Position numbers and translations under genes: made by a program. Under the pieces are notes generated by a model. It was not told the DNA's origin. It saw only the letters and a list, made by a program, of their open reading frames with translations, and made no database searches. From Rubrobacter marinus (GTDB lineage: Bacteria; Actinomycetota; Rubrobacteria; Rubrobacterales; Rubrobacteraceae): a stretch of 64,000 nucleotides of DNA. Numbering within the stretch: position 1 is the first letter of the stretch; each line of letters starts with the position of its first letter. Of this stretch, positions 9,043 to 18,152 are shown piece after piece. The DNA lies in the NCBI RefSeq assembly GCF_011492965.1, contig NZ_CP045121.1:2542001-2606000 (forward strand), written 5' to 3'.

Positions 9043-9975
9043 TCAGGCGATAAACAACCCGACGATGATGACGATAGACGTCATGATAAAGATCGCGCCG
9101 GCCGGCGGGTCGATGTGGGTGTCGCCGTGGATGAGGAACAGGCGGCTGAACGTCTCGCCCACGAGCGCTCCGCCGATCCCCGCGGCGGCGCCGAGGAGCA
9201 AGGCGAGCAGGGGCGAACCGCCGATCGCGAGGATGGCCCCTGCCGCGACGGCCGCCGGGAGCGTCATGTGGTGCGTGACCGGCACCGAGAAGCCCGTCTG
9301 CAGCAGGAGCAGGGAGGCGGCCGAGATACCGAAGCCGAGCACCCCGGCGGCGGCGGCGTAGTCGGGGTTGGCCTCGGTGAACGCCGTGACGATCCAGGCC
9401 GAGAGCAGTCCGGCGCCGAGACCGAGGATGGCGGCCTGCAGGAAGCCCTGCTGGTAATCCACCCAGACCCGGTCCCCGGCGGGCTCGAACCGGCCGCGCT
9501 GGCGCGCCTCGGCGTCCAGGCTACCGAACACGCCGGTCCTTCCGAAGGCCAGCCGGGCCACGATCGCGGAGACGACCACCGTGAAGGCTATGGAGTCGGT
9601 GTAACCGGCCACGTTGAGGCCGACCAGGAGCTGCTGGAAGACGTAGCCCCCCAGCCCGAACAGGCCCCCGACGATGAGCGTTATGGGGTCGTTGATACCG
9701 GCAAGCGGCGCGGCGATGTCGCGGCCGTTCTCCAGTCGGCCCCGTCTGTACGCAAAGGCCGCCGCCGCCGCTCCTCCGGCGAAGGCGACGTGCGGGCCGA
9801 AGACCGGACCGAACGCCACGTTGGTGATGATGTCGAAGTCGCTCCCCCCCACCGCCGCGGCGACGCCCACGAGCACGGCGAAGCCCGTAAACACGAACGC
9901 CGGCAGACCACCTATGGCCGCCCCGAACAAGCCACCCGCAAACGCGGCGAGCAAGATCGTCAAACTCAAATCCAC
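9043..9975 (-). CDS. polytopic membrane protein of unknown function
   Basis: The 310-residue protein is strongly hydrophobic, with eight or more predicted helices rich in Gly and Ala. Conserved-looking polar motifs lie between helices: N-V-A-F-G-P-V-F-G-P-H-V, T-H-H-M-T-L-P, and a C-terminal H-G-D-T-H-I-D-P-P-A. The start is GTG with a GGAGG site, and a good sigma70-type promoter precedes it. It lies between dhaK and the ligase-dhaL-dhaM genes in the same direction, so a role in glycerol or dihydroxyacetone uptake is a fair guess, but nothing in the sequence proves it. I cannot assign it to a named transporter family. Confidence 0.75.
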   Translation of the reverse strand: MDLSLTILLAAFAGGLFGAAIGGLPAFVFTGFAVLVGVAAAVGGSDFDIITNVAFGPVFGPHVAFAGGAAAAAFAYRRGRLENGRDIAAPLAGINDPITLIVGGLFGLGGYVFQQLLVGLNVAGYTDSIAFTVVVSAIVARLAFGRTGVFGSLDAEARQRGRFEPAGDRVWVDYQQGFLQAAILGLGAGLLSAWIVTAFTEANPDYAAAAGVLGFGISAASLLLLQTGFSVPVTHHMTLPAAVAAGAILAIGGSPLLALLLGAAAGIGGALVGETFSRLFLIHGDTHIDPPAGAIFIMTSIVIIVGLFIA

Positions 9976-10014
9976 GACACAACCTCCTTTTGGCCTCCCC
10001 GAGATCCCGCGGGA

Positions 10015-10043
10015 AGAATATTTACGCCCTCGACGCCGGTCAA
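10015..10043 (-). promoter_or_regulatory. sigma70-type promoter for the membrane protein gene
   Basis: On the minus strand TTGACC and TATTCT are separated by exactly 17 bases, about 40 nt upstream of the GTG start. The segment from here up to the dhaK stop (10044-10332) shows no gene. Confidence 0.65.
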
Positions 10044-10332
10044 GAAAGGGCCGGCAGCGGGCCAGGCCGATCTCGAAACCGAGACGCGCGGGGGCCTCGA
10101 AGCCTTACCCTCCGGCAAGCTCGTGCGTACTACCCGACCGGCGTCCTCGCGGGGCGTCCGGCCGTCGTCTGCCAGGCGTGCCCCTGCCTCGCCCCGGGCC
10201 GCGGCAGGGTCGCCCCCTGCCGCCCGTGATCCTCGAAGCTCCGGTACGGCGCGGGTCCGGGGCAGGGTACCTGTGGACGTAGGGGGCGCGCTGGGGCGCC
10301 CCTCCGTCCGTCTCCGCATCAATACGACGCCC

Positions 10333-11332
10333 CTAGAAAGGTCTGCCGGCGGTCACGCTGCAAGGCGCATCGAGGTAGCCCTTCATCTCCTCGTCGAGCT
10401 TGAGGAGCGAGATGCTGAAGCCCGCCATCTCGATCGAGGTCATGTACTCGCCGATGTAGGGCATGCGCCAGACCCGTACCCCCTCGCGTTTCAGGACGTC
10501 CGCCACGTGGGCGTAAGCGACGTAGAGCTCCATAAGCGGGGTGCCGCCGAGGCCGTTGATCATCACGGCGACCTCGGAGCCCGAGAAGTCGACGTTGTCG
10601 CCGAGGATCTTCTCGAGCATCTCGTCCACGATCTGGTCGGCCGGCTCTATCTTTTTGCGCTCGATGCCGGGCTCGCCGTGGATGCCCATCCCGATCTCCA
10701 TCTCGTCGTCGGCGATCTCGAAGATGGGCTCGCCGGACTCGGGCGGGGTGCAGCTCGTGAGCGCCATCCCCATGGAGCGCAGGTTGGAGTTGACCCTGGA
10801 AGCTATCTCCCCGACCCCCGAGAGGTCCTTGCCGTCGTCGGCGGCGGCCCCGGCGATCTTGTGAACGAAGATCGTGCCGGCGATCCCGCGCCGCCCCGTG
10901 GTGTAGGTCGAGTCCTCCACGGAGACGTCGTCGTTGACGATGATGTAGTCCGTCTGGATCCCCTCGGCCTCGGCGAGCTCCCCGGCCATCTCGAAGTTGA
11001 GGACGTCGCCGGTGTAGTTTTTGACGACGTAGAACACGCCCGCCCGCCGTCGACGGCCTTGGAGGCCTCGAGCATCTGCTCCGGGGTCGGGCTCGTGAAG
11101 ACGGCGCCGGCGCAGGCGGCGTCGAGCATCCCGGGGCCCACGTACCCGCCGTGGGTGGGCTCGTGCCCGGAGCCGCCCCGCTGATGAGGGCGACCTTCCC
11201 CTGGACCGGGGCGTCGGCGCGGACGACGACGCCGAAGTCGTGGATGACGCGGAGCATCCCGCCGTGGGCGAGCTCCATGCCCCGGAGCATCTCGGCGACC
11301 ACGTTCTCCGGGGCGTTGATGACCTTCTTCAT
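10333..11332 (-). CDS. dhaK: DhaK, dihydroxyacetone-binding subunit (two frameshifts)
   Basis: The protein reads M-K-K-V-I-N through V-A-L-I-S-G, then [18 protein letters not shown], then [12 protein letters not shown] in three frames. G-S-G-H-E-P-x-H is the substrate-binding block, and [19 protein letters not shown] contains the His that covalently binds dihydroxyacetone. Both frame changes (near 11185 and 11045) fall in G runs and are cured by one added G. About 330 residues, the normal DhaK length. It sits between glpK and the membrane protein, apart from dhaLM. Confidence 0.87.
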
Positions 11333-11342
11333 CTCGCCCCCC

Positions 11343-12866
11343 CTAACCGAGCGGCGATTCGACGGCCTCGCGCGCCCAGCTCTTGGAGCGCTCGACGGCC
11401 TCCTTCCAGCGGCCGTGGAGCCTGTTGCGCTCCTCGTCGCTCATCTGGGGCTCGTAGCGGTTGGCGAGCTTCCACTTCGCGGCGAGCTCGTCGCGGTCGT
11501 CCCAGAAGCCGGTGGCGAGGCCCGCGAGGTAAGCAGAGCCGAGGGCCGTGGTCTCCGTGATCTCCGGCACCTCGACCGGAACCCCGAGGATGTCCGCCTG
11601 AAACTGCATGAGCCAGCCGTTGGCGGCCGCCCCGCCGTCGGCCCTGAACCCCGGAAGCTTTATCCCCGAGTCCTTCTCCATGGCGTCGACGACGTCCTTG
11701 GTCTGGTAGGCCATGCTCTCCAGCGCCGCCCGCGCGAGGTGCGCCTTCGTGGTGCCGCGGGTCAGGCCGACGATGGTGCCGCGGGCGTAGGGCTCCCAGT
11801 GCGGCGCCCCGAGGCCGACGAGCGCCGGAACGAAGTACACGTCGTCGTTGGAGTCCACGCTGCGGGCGAGCTCCTCGGTCTCGGCCGCGTTCTTGATGAT
11901 GCCGAGCCCGTCCCTCAGCCATTGCACGGCGGCGCCCGTGATGAAGATGGCGCCCTCGAGGGCGTACTCGACGGGCTCGTCGCCGATGCCCCAGGCGATG
12001 GTGGTGAGGAGGTCGCCCTCGCTCTTCATCGGCTCGGGGCCGGTGTTCATGAGGGCGAAGGAGCCGGTGCCGTAGGTGTTCTTGGCGAGGCCCTTGGTGT
12101 AGGCGGCCTCCCCGAAGAGGGCGGCCTGCTGGTCGCCTATGACGGCCGCGACCGGCACCTCGGCCTGGAAGAAGGCGCCGGGGTCGGTGTTGCCGTAGAC
12201 GTAGGAGCTCGGCCTGACCTCGGGCAGGATCTCGTCGGGCACCCGGAAGAGGTTGAGGAGGTCTCGGTCCCACTCCAGGTTGTAGATGTTGTAGAGCAGG
12301 GTGCGCGAGGCGTTGGAGTAGTCCGTGACGTGGGCGTGGCCGCCGGTCAGCTTGTAGACCATCCAGGAGTCGATGGTGCCGAAGGCGATCTCGCCGCGCT
12401 CCGCCCGCTCGCGCAAGCCCTCGACGTTGTCGAGCATCCACGCGATCTTGGAGCCGGAGAAGTAGGCGTCGATGGTGAGGCCGGTCTTGTCGCGGACCAT
12501 CCCGTCGTTTCCGGCCTCGGAGAGCTCGGTGCACAGGGCCGCCCCGCGCCGGTCCTGCCACACGATCGCGTTGTGCACCGGCTCGCCGGTGTTGCGGTCC
12601 CACATCACGGCCGTCTCGCGCTGGTTGGTGATCCCGATGGCGGCGAGCTGTCGCGCGCTGATCTGGGCGTCGCCCAGGGCCTCCCCGACGACCCGCATGG
12701 AGACGCGCCAGATCTCGTCCGCGTCGTGCTCCACCCAGCCGGGCCTCGGGTAGTGCTGCGTGAACTCCGAGTAAGCCCTCCCCACGAGCGCGCCCGCGTG
12801 GTCGAAGATGAGGACCGTCGTCCCCGTCGTCCCCTGATCTATCGCCAGAACGTAATCCCCTGCCAT
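11343..12866 (-). CDS. glpK: glycerol kinase
   Basis: This intact 507-residue FGGY kinase begins [12 protein letters not shown]. It carries W-V-E-H-D, I-T-N-Q-R-E-T, I-V-W-Q-D-R-R, the [10 protein letters not shown] segment, N-T-Y-G-T-G-S-F and D-G-G-A-A-A-N, all GlpK signatures. It phosphorylates glycerol to glycerol 3-phosphate. The ATG chosen has AAAGGA upstream and fits the family N-terminus; an open frame extends 28 codons further but does not match. Its stop is 10 nt before dhaK, and it is preceded by a 200-nt leader with a clear promoter next to glpP. Confidence 0.96.
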   Translation of the reverse strand: MAGDYVLAIDQGTTGTTVLIFDHAGALVGRAYSEFTQHYPRPGWVEHDADEIWRVSMRVVGEALGDAQISARQLAAIGITNQRETAVMWDRNTGEPVHNAIVWQDRRGAALCTELSEAGNDGMVRDKTGLTIDAYFSGSKIAWMLDNVEGLRERAERGEIAFGTIDSWMVYKLTGGHAHVTDYSNASRTLLYNIYNLEWDRDLLNLFRVPDEILPEVRPSSYVYGNTDPGAFFQAEVPVAAVIGDQQAALFGEAAYTKGLAKNTYGTGSFALMNTGPEPMKSEGDLLTTIAWGIGDEPVEYALEGAIFITGAAVQWLRDGLGIIKNAAETEELARSVDSNDDVYFVPALVGLGAPHWEPYARGTIVGLTRGTTKAHLARAALESMAYQTKDVVDAMEKDSGIKLPGFRADGGAAANGWLMQFQADILGVPVEVPEITETTALGSAYLAGLATGFWDDRDELAAKWKLANRYEPQMSDEERNRLHGRWKEAVERSKSWAREAVESPLG

Positions 12867-13083
12867 ACCCCGTCCTTTCGTCCCTTTCCCTTTACGACCG
12901 ACGCCGCGCGCTTCGCTCTCCGGCCTCACCTCCCAGCGCAAGAGCCCCACACGGACGTCGCCACGGCCGGTCTCCCGGCCCGGCGCTTCCTATCCCGTGC
13001 GAGGCTCTCTCTTATGTCTCTGTGCCCGCGAAGCTTGTTGTCTTTCTCGCCGACACTCTACGCGGGCCAAAAATCCGCGTCAA
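12867..13083 (-). promoter_or_regulatory. glpK promoter and long leader
   Basis: On the minus strand TTGACG (13078-13083) and TAGAGT (13055-13060) are spaced 17 bases apart, right after the glpP stop. About 180 nt of untranslated leader precede the glpK ATG. The leader contains a small GC hairpin at 12965-12980 (GGCCGG, 4-base loop, CCGGCC) with no T-run. A long leader between the glpP antiterminator gene and glpK is where GlpP-dependent control would be expected (inference from Bacillus). Confidence 0.6.
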
Positions 13084-13092
13084 GCGGAAGGT

Positions 13093-13698
13093 TTAATGGC
13101 GCCGACGTAGCGCGCGCGGGCGCCAGAGCCCCTCGAAGCTGGTCGAGACGCCGGAGGCTCCGGCGGCGAGCAGGGCCGCGACGTCGTCCTCGCTCTTGAG
13201 CAGGCCGCCGGCGAGGACGGGGCGTTCGAGGAGCCCGGGGTGCGTGGCGAGGACCTCGGGCAGCGCGAGGGCGGGGAGTATCTCGACGCAGTGGGGGTCC
13301 GCCCGCCCGATCAGGCGCGTCCCACGCTCGACGGCGCCGGAGTCGATGGCGAAGAGGCGCTGGATGGCGACGAGGCCGAGGCCCTTGGCGAGCTCGACGA
13401 CGTGGCGGTGCGTCGAGATGATCCCCTCGACCCTCCCGGCGAGGAACCGCAGCCCGCTCGCGTCGGCGGAGACGCCCCCGACCATGTCCACGTTGACGCA
13501 CACGGCGGGCCTCTTGCGCTGTCCGGCCTCCTCTACCCGCTCGAGCACGCGGAAGACGTCGCCGCCGAGGACGAAGACCGCCGCGTGCGGCCCCGAAAGG
13601 GCGTCGCGCAGCGCGCCGTCCGGCCCCCTCACGGCAGGGATGACGGGCGAGAGCCGCAGCTCCCCGAAGAAGTCCCGCGCGCCGTTCGTCCTCTTCAC
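13093..13698 (-). CDS. glpP: GlpP, glycerol-3-phosphate-responsive antiterminator
   Basis: The 201-residue TIM-barrel-like protein matches GlpP: S-P-V-I-P-A-V-R near the start, V-F-V-L-G-G-D, C-V-N-V-D-M-V-G-G-V-S-A-D, G-I-I-S-T-H-R-H, Q-R-L-F-A-I-D-S, E-I-L-P-A-L, and G-G-L-L-K-S-E-D-D-V. In Bacillus this protein binds the mRNA leader in the presence of glycerol 3-phosphate and prevents termination. Its place directly upstream of glpK supports the same local role here. Starts with GTG. Confidence 0.9.
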   Translation of the reverse strand: MKRTNGARDFFGELRLSPVIPAVRGPDGALRDALSGPHAAVFVLGGDVFRVLERVEEAGQRKRPAVCVNVDMVGGVSADASGLRFLAGRVEGIISTHRHVVELAKGLGLVAIQRLFAIDSGAVERGTRLIGRADPHCVEILPALALPEVLATHPGLLERPVLAGGLLKSEDDVAALLAAGASGVSTSFEGLWRPRALRRRH

Positions 13699-13798
13699 GC
13701 CCGGACCATAGCACCTCCGGCCCGCCTTCGAACCCCTCGGGCTACGCTAGACTGCAACCCGATCGTACGTCTGTACACGGAGCGGAGGCTGAGAAGAG

Positions 13799-14748
13799 AT
13801 GGCTATAAAGTTCGCGGGGGCGCACCACGTCACGGCCATAGCCGGCGACCCGCAAGACAACGTGGACTTCTACGCGGGTATCCTGGGGCTCAGGCTCGTC
13901 AAGAAGACGGTGAACTTCGACGACCCGAGCTCCTACCACCTCTACTACGGGGACGCCGGCGGAAACCCCGGCACGATCATGACCTTCTTCTCCTGGCCGG
14001 GGGCGCCGCGCGGCCGGAGCGGGGCCGGCCAGATCGGGGCTACCTCGTTCGCGGTGCCGGAGGACTCCCTGGGCTACTGGACGCAGCGCCTCGTCGAGCA
14101 CGGCGTCCGCTTCGGGGCCCCGGCGCGCCGCTTCGACGAGACCGTCCTCACCTTCGAGGACCCGGACGGCCTCGGGATCGAGATCGTGGCGCGGCCCGGG
14201 CTGGACGCGGCATCGGGCTCGTGGGCGGGGAGCACCGTGCCCACGGAGCACGCGGTCCGCAAGATCTCGGGCGTCACCCTCCTCGAGGCCGACCCCTCCC
14301 GGACGGAGGAGCTCCTCTCCAACTTCCTGGGCTTCGAGAAGGTCGGCGAGGAGGAAGGCCGCGTCCGGTACGCCACGGAAGGGGCGAGACCTTCGCGGAC
14401 GTCGTCCCCGTGCCGGACGGGGCGCGGGGCAGACCGCGGTCGGGACGACGCACCACGTCGCCTGGCGCGCGCCGGACGACGAGACCGAGGAGGCCTGGCG
14501 CGCCGAGGCCGAGACGCGCGGCCTCGACGTCACCCCGTCCTCGACCGGCAGTACTTCCACTCCATCTACTTCCGCGAGCCCGGCGGCGTCCTCTTCGAGA
14601 TCGCGACCGACCCGCCCGGCTTCGCCGTCGACGAGGACCCGGAGCACCTCGGGGAGGAGCTGAAGCTCCCGCCCTGGCTGGAGAGGCACCGCGACCGCAT
14701 CGAGGCGAGCCTCCCCCCGTCCGTCTCCCGCAAGAGAAGGCGCTCTAG
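13799..14748 (+). CDS. MhqO-like ring-cleaving dioxygenase (VOC family; several frameshifts)
   Basis: The N-terminal vicinal-oxygen-chelate module has the metal His in H-H-V-T-A-I, then V-D-F-Y-A-G-I-L-G-L-R-L-V-K-K-T-V-N-F-D-D and Y-H-L-Y-Y-G-D, the signature of hydroquinone-type dioxygenases (MhqO/LinE-like). The second module is split by frameshifts near 14388, 14440 and 14540 and reads T-H-H-V-A-W and then F-H-S-I-Y-F-R-E-P-G-G-V-L-F-E-I-A. A last C-run shift restores the TAG at 14746-14748. It is followed at 2 nt by a hydrolase, the mhqO-mhqD order of Bacillus. A second, better-preserved paralogue starts at 63213. Confidence 0.78.
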
Positions 14749-14750
14749 CC

Positions 14751-15386
14751 GTGGCGAACGAGCTCTCGGGGTTCGCGCACCGCTTCGTGCCGGCCGAGGG
14801 GGACGACCCGAACACCCTGCTCCTCCTGCACGGCACGGGGGCAACGAGGACGACCTCCTCCCCTCGGACGCATGATCAGCGGCAGCGCCGCCCTCCTCAG
14901 CCCGCGCGGCAAGGTCTCGGAGCACGGCATGCCCCGCTTCTTCAGGCGCCTCGCCGAGGGATCTTCGACGAGGAAGACCTGATCCGCCGCACCCACGAGC
15001 TCGCCGGCTTCGTCGAAGAGGCCGCGGGCGAGTACGGGATCGACCGGGGCCGCGTCTGGGCGGTCGGCTTCTCGAACGGGGCGAACATCGCGGCGAGCCT
15101 GCTCCTGCTCCACCCGGGCCTCCTCGCCGGCGCCGTCCTCCTCCGGGCGATGGTCCCCCTCGAACCGGACCCGACGCCCGACCTCTCGGGCACCCCGGTC
15201 TACCTCGCGGCGGGCCGCTCCGACCCCATAGTCCCCGCCGACAACACCGAACGGCTCGCGGGCCTCCTCGAGGAAGCCGGCGCTGACGTCACCCTCGACT
15301 GGCAGCCCGGCGGCCACGGCATAGGCCGCCCGGAGGTCGACGCCGCCCGATCGTGGCTTGAAGGCGTGCTCGCCAAGCCCTCCTAG
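14751..15386 (+). CDS. MhqD-like alpha/beta hydrolase (carboxylesterase; frameshifts near 14845-14960)
   Basis: Reading begins at GTG with L-L-L-L-H-G-T-G (oxyanion region), shifts to N-E-D-D-L-L-P and A-A-L-L-S-P-R-G, then to the long frame. That frame holds the nucleophile elbow G-F-S-N-G-A-N (Ser in G-F-S-x-G), G-R-S-D-P-I-V-P (Asp) and G-G-H-G-I (catalytic His). These are features of the phospholipase/carboxylesterase family that includes MhqD. It is coupled to the dioxygenase just upstream; together they probably degrade or detoxify quinones. Confidence 0.8.
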   Translation: MANELSGFAHRFVPAEGDDPNTLLLLHGTGATRTTSSPRTHDQRQRRPPQPARQGLGARHAPLLQAPRRGIFDEEDLIRRTHELAGFVEEAAGEYGIDRGRVWAVGFSNGANIAASLLLLHPGLLAGAVLLRAMVPLEPDPTPDLSGTPVYLAAGRSDPIVPADNTERLAGLLEEAGADVTLDWQPGGHGIGRPEVDAARSWLEGVLAKPS

Positions 15387-15566
15387 CCCGAACGGTCATC
15401 TCGTCCCCGGGCGCCGCCTCCGCGCGGCGCCCGGGTACCGGCCGGCCGCCGAGCTCCCGCCCCTCCGGCCTCGGCCGTGGGCTCGATAGCCACCGCCCCT
15501 TCGTCACCCAAAGACGGTCTTATTGCTCCGATAACCAGCGAGTGATACCTTTGCGTACGTTATGGG

Positions 15567-16439
15567 GTGAGCCTGCAAGGACTTCGGGTTTTTCTGTGCG
15601 TGCTGGAGCACGGTTCGCTGTCGGCGGCGGGGCGCGAGCTCGGGATGACGCAGCCGGCGGTCTCCAACCACCTGCACGCGCTGGAGGAGCGTTTCGGGGT
15701 CGCGCTCGTCTCGCGGGGCGGCCGATGCGCTCGACGCCCGCGGGGAAGGTCTGGCGGGGCACGCTCGACGCGTCCTCGGCGCGGTCGCGGAGCTCGAGGA
15801 GGGATGTCGCGGCACGCCGGCCCGCACGGGCGTCTCGCCGTCGGGTCTCTTCGACGCCCGGGAGCTGCTCCTCCCCAGCTCGCAGCGGAGTACTCCCGGC
15901 GGTACCCGGAGGTGACGCTCGACGCGCGCGTGGCGGATACGGAGGAGACGGTCGCCCTGATCCTCGAACGCGAGGTCGAGGTGGCGCTCGTGGGGGCGCG
16001 GCGGAGCACCCGCGGCTCGTCGGGCGGGTGGTCGAGGAGGACGAGCTCGTCCCCGTCGCCGCCCGTTCCGACCCGCTCGTCGGCGGGCCGGTCGGCATCG
16101 AAGCCCTGAACGGGCGCTCGTTCGTGCTCCGGGAGAAGGGCTCCGCGACGCGGTTGGCCGTCGAGGAGGGCTCGCGAGGGCCGGCGTCGGGGGCCGGCGG
16201 TGGCGATGGAGCTCGGCTCCAACGCGGCCGTCGCGGGTGCGGTCGCGGCGGGGCGGGATCGGGGTGATACCGGCTCGCACCCTCGGGGCGCAGGCCCCCG
16301 TGGAGCGCCTCGACGTTCGGGGGTGAGCTTCTCCCGCCCGTTCGTCCTGCTCGTGGAGCGCGGCAGGCCCCTCTCGCCCGCAGCGGAGGCGTTCGTGGGG
16401 CTGTGTACCGAGAACCCGGGTAGGAGGGAGCTTTCTTGA
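15567..16439 (+). pseudogene. LysR-family transcriptional regulator, multiply frameshifted
   Basis: A clear LysR helix-turn-helix opens the gene from a GTG: L-R-V-F-L-C-V-L-E-H-G-S-L-S-A-A-G-R-E-L then T-Q-P-A-V-S-N-H-L. After about residue 50 the effector domain is scattered over all three frames (A-E-Y-S-R-R-Y-P-E-V-T-L, then D-E-L-V-P-V-A-A-R-S-D-P-L, then V-A-M-E-L-G-S-N-A-A-V). At least five changes of frame are needed. The TGA overlaps the TTG start of the phnD-like gene, so it is likely the local regulator of the transporter. Confidence 0.65.
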
Positions 16440-17319
16440 CAAAGCGTTCGTTCGCCGCCGTAGCCTTCGCGCTCTTCGCCGTTCTTGCGGCGGGGTGCGG
16501 CGGCGCCCGGAGGGAGGCTCCGACGCGCAGGCGCGGGAGCCGCTGCGGGTCGGGCTGGTGCCTAACCAGAACCCGAGAAGGTCGAGGCGGAGTACGCGCC
16601 GCTCGGGAGTACCTCTCCGGGGAGCTCGGGACGGAGGTCGAGCTCTCCGTGCCGGCGAGCTACAGCGCCGTGGTCGAGGCGATGGCGTCCGGGGAGCTGG
16701 ACCTCGCGTACTTCGGGGGCTGACGTACGTGCAGGCCCGGGAGCGGGCGGAGGTCCATCCGCTCGTCACGGAGATCAACCCGAGGACCCACGACACCACC
16801 TATCGGTCGGTGATCATCGTGCCCGAAGAGAGCCCGGTCCGGGAGGTCTCGGAGCTTCGGGGCCGGGACTTCGCCTTCGGGAGCGTCTCCTCGACCTCCG
16901 GTTCCCTCTACCCCTCGATCATGCTGAGGGAGGCCGGGGTGGATTACAGGACGGACCTCGGCGAGGTCACCTACACCGGCGGGCACGACGCGACCGCGCA
17001 GGCGGTGGCGGGCGGGCGGGTCGACGCGGGCGGGATCGAGGACCGCATCCTGTACAGGCTCGAGGAGGAGGGCGTGATCGAGGGGGGCTCCGTGCGCGTG
17101 ATCGAGGAGTCCGACCCGATCCAGGGCTACCCCTGGGTGGTCCGAAGCGAGCTCCCCGACGACCTGGAGGGCGCCATCACCGACGCCTACCTGAGCATGC
17201 AGGACCCCGACCTCCTCGACCTCCTCGGCGCCGAGGGCTACGAGCGCGTCGAGGCCGGGGACTACGACTACGTCGAGGAGCAGGCCCGCGAGCTGGACCT
17301 CCTGACGGAGAGCCAGTAG
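16436..17319 (+). CDS. PhnD-like phosphonate/phosphite ABC transporter binding protein (frameshifted)
   Basis: A TTG start behind GGAGGGAG gives a lipoprotein signal ending in L-A-A-G-C (Cys about residue 21). After a frameshift the binding domain shows E-Y-L-S-G-E-L-G-T-E-V, Y-S-A-V-V-E-A-M-A-S-G-E-L-D-L-A-Y-F-G, then in another frame L-T-Y-V-Q-A-R, V-I-I-V, D-F-A-F-G-S-V-S-S-T-S-G-S-L-Y-P, and T-G-G-H-D-A-T-A-Q-A-V-A. These are characteristic of PhnD/PtxB proteins. The apparent TGA at 16721 is a G-run frameshift, not a selenocysteine site. Followed at once by the ATPase and permease. Confidence 0.8.
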
Positions 17320-17320
17320 C

Positions 17321-18152
17321 TTGGGACGGGGCCTCTCCCTGGAGAACGTCGGCGTCCGCTTCGGCGGCAGGGCGGCGCTGGACGGCGTCACGCTCTCCGT
17401 CCGGCCCGGCGAGGGGCTCGCCGTGATCGGGGCGAGCGGCGCGGGCAAATCCACGCTCTTTCGCGCCCTGACCCGGAGCGTCCCGCTCCACTCGGGCACC
17501 GTCGCCGTGGGAGGGCGGGACCTCTACTCCCTGTCCGGGCGCGAGCTCGGGGCGGAGCGGCGGCGGGTCGGGACGATACACCAGGCATACAACCTCGTCC
17601 CGCAGCTCTCCGCCGGCCTCAACGCGGCCCTGGGCGAGGTCGGAGCGTTGGGCAGGTCGGCGACGATGAGGATGCTGATTCTCGGGCCGGACGCAGAGCT
17701 AGCGCGGAAGGCGAGCGGGGCGCTGGAGCGGGTCGGGCTCGGGGATCGGGTGCGCGCGAGGACGGCCGACCTCTCCGGGGGGCAGCAGCAGCGGGTCGCG
17801 GTCGCGAGGCTCCTGGTGCAGGAGCCCGGCCTGATCCTGGCCGACGAGCCCTTCGCCGCCGTCGATCCCGTAACCTCCGAGAGGGTGATGGGGCGCTCCT
17901 GGAGCTCAACCGCGGCGGCGCGACGCTGCTCGTCAACCTGCACGACGTCGAGGTAGCGCGCACCTTCCCCGCGTGGTGGCCCTGCGGGCGGGACGGGTCG
18001 TCTTCGACGGCGAGCCGAAGGACCTTACGGACCGGCTCCTCGCCGCCGTCTACGAGGGCGACGGGAGGCGCGCGGAGCGGGAGGAAGGGGCGCCGCGGAG
18101 GCGGGAGCCGATCCGCGTGGCGGAGGGACGAGATGGCGTCTCGGCCCACTAG
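17321..18152 (+). CDS. PhnC-like ABC transporter ATPase (frameshifted near the C-terminus)
   Basis: Walker A is G-A-S-G-A-G-K-S-T, the signature is L-S-G-G-Q-Q-Q-R-V-A-V-A-R, and Walker B is L-I-L-A-D-E-P-F-A-A-V-D. The H-Q-A-Y-N-L-V Q-loop region and overall layout are those of phosphonate importers. The frame changes at about 17890 and 17968; with single-base corrections the tail reads L-L-V-N-L-H-D-V-E-V-A-R-T-F-P-R-V-V-A-L and stops at 18152. It overlaps the permease gene by 20 nt. Confidence 0.83.

Noticed and set aside
16721-16723. In-frame TGA within the PhnD-like gene as a further selenocysteine site
   Set aside because: The downstream sequence fits the family only in another frame (L-T-Y-V-Q-A-R), so it is a G-run frameshift, not a recoded UGA.
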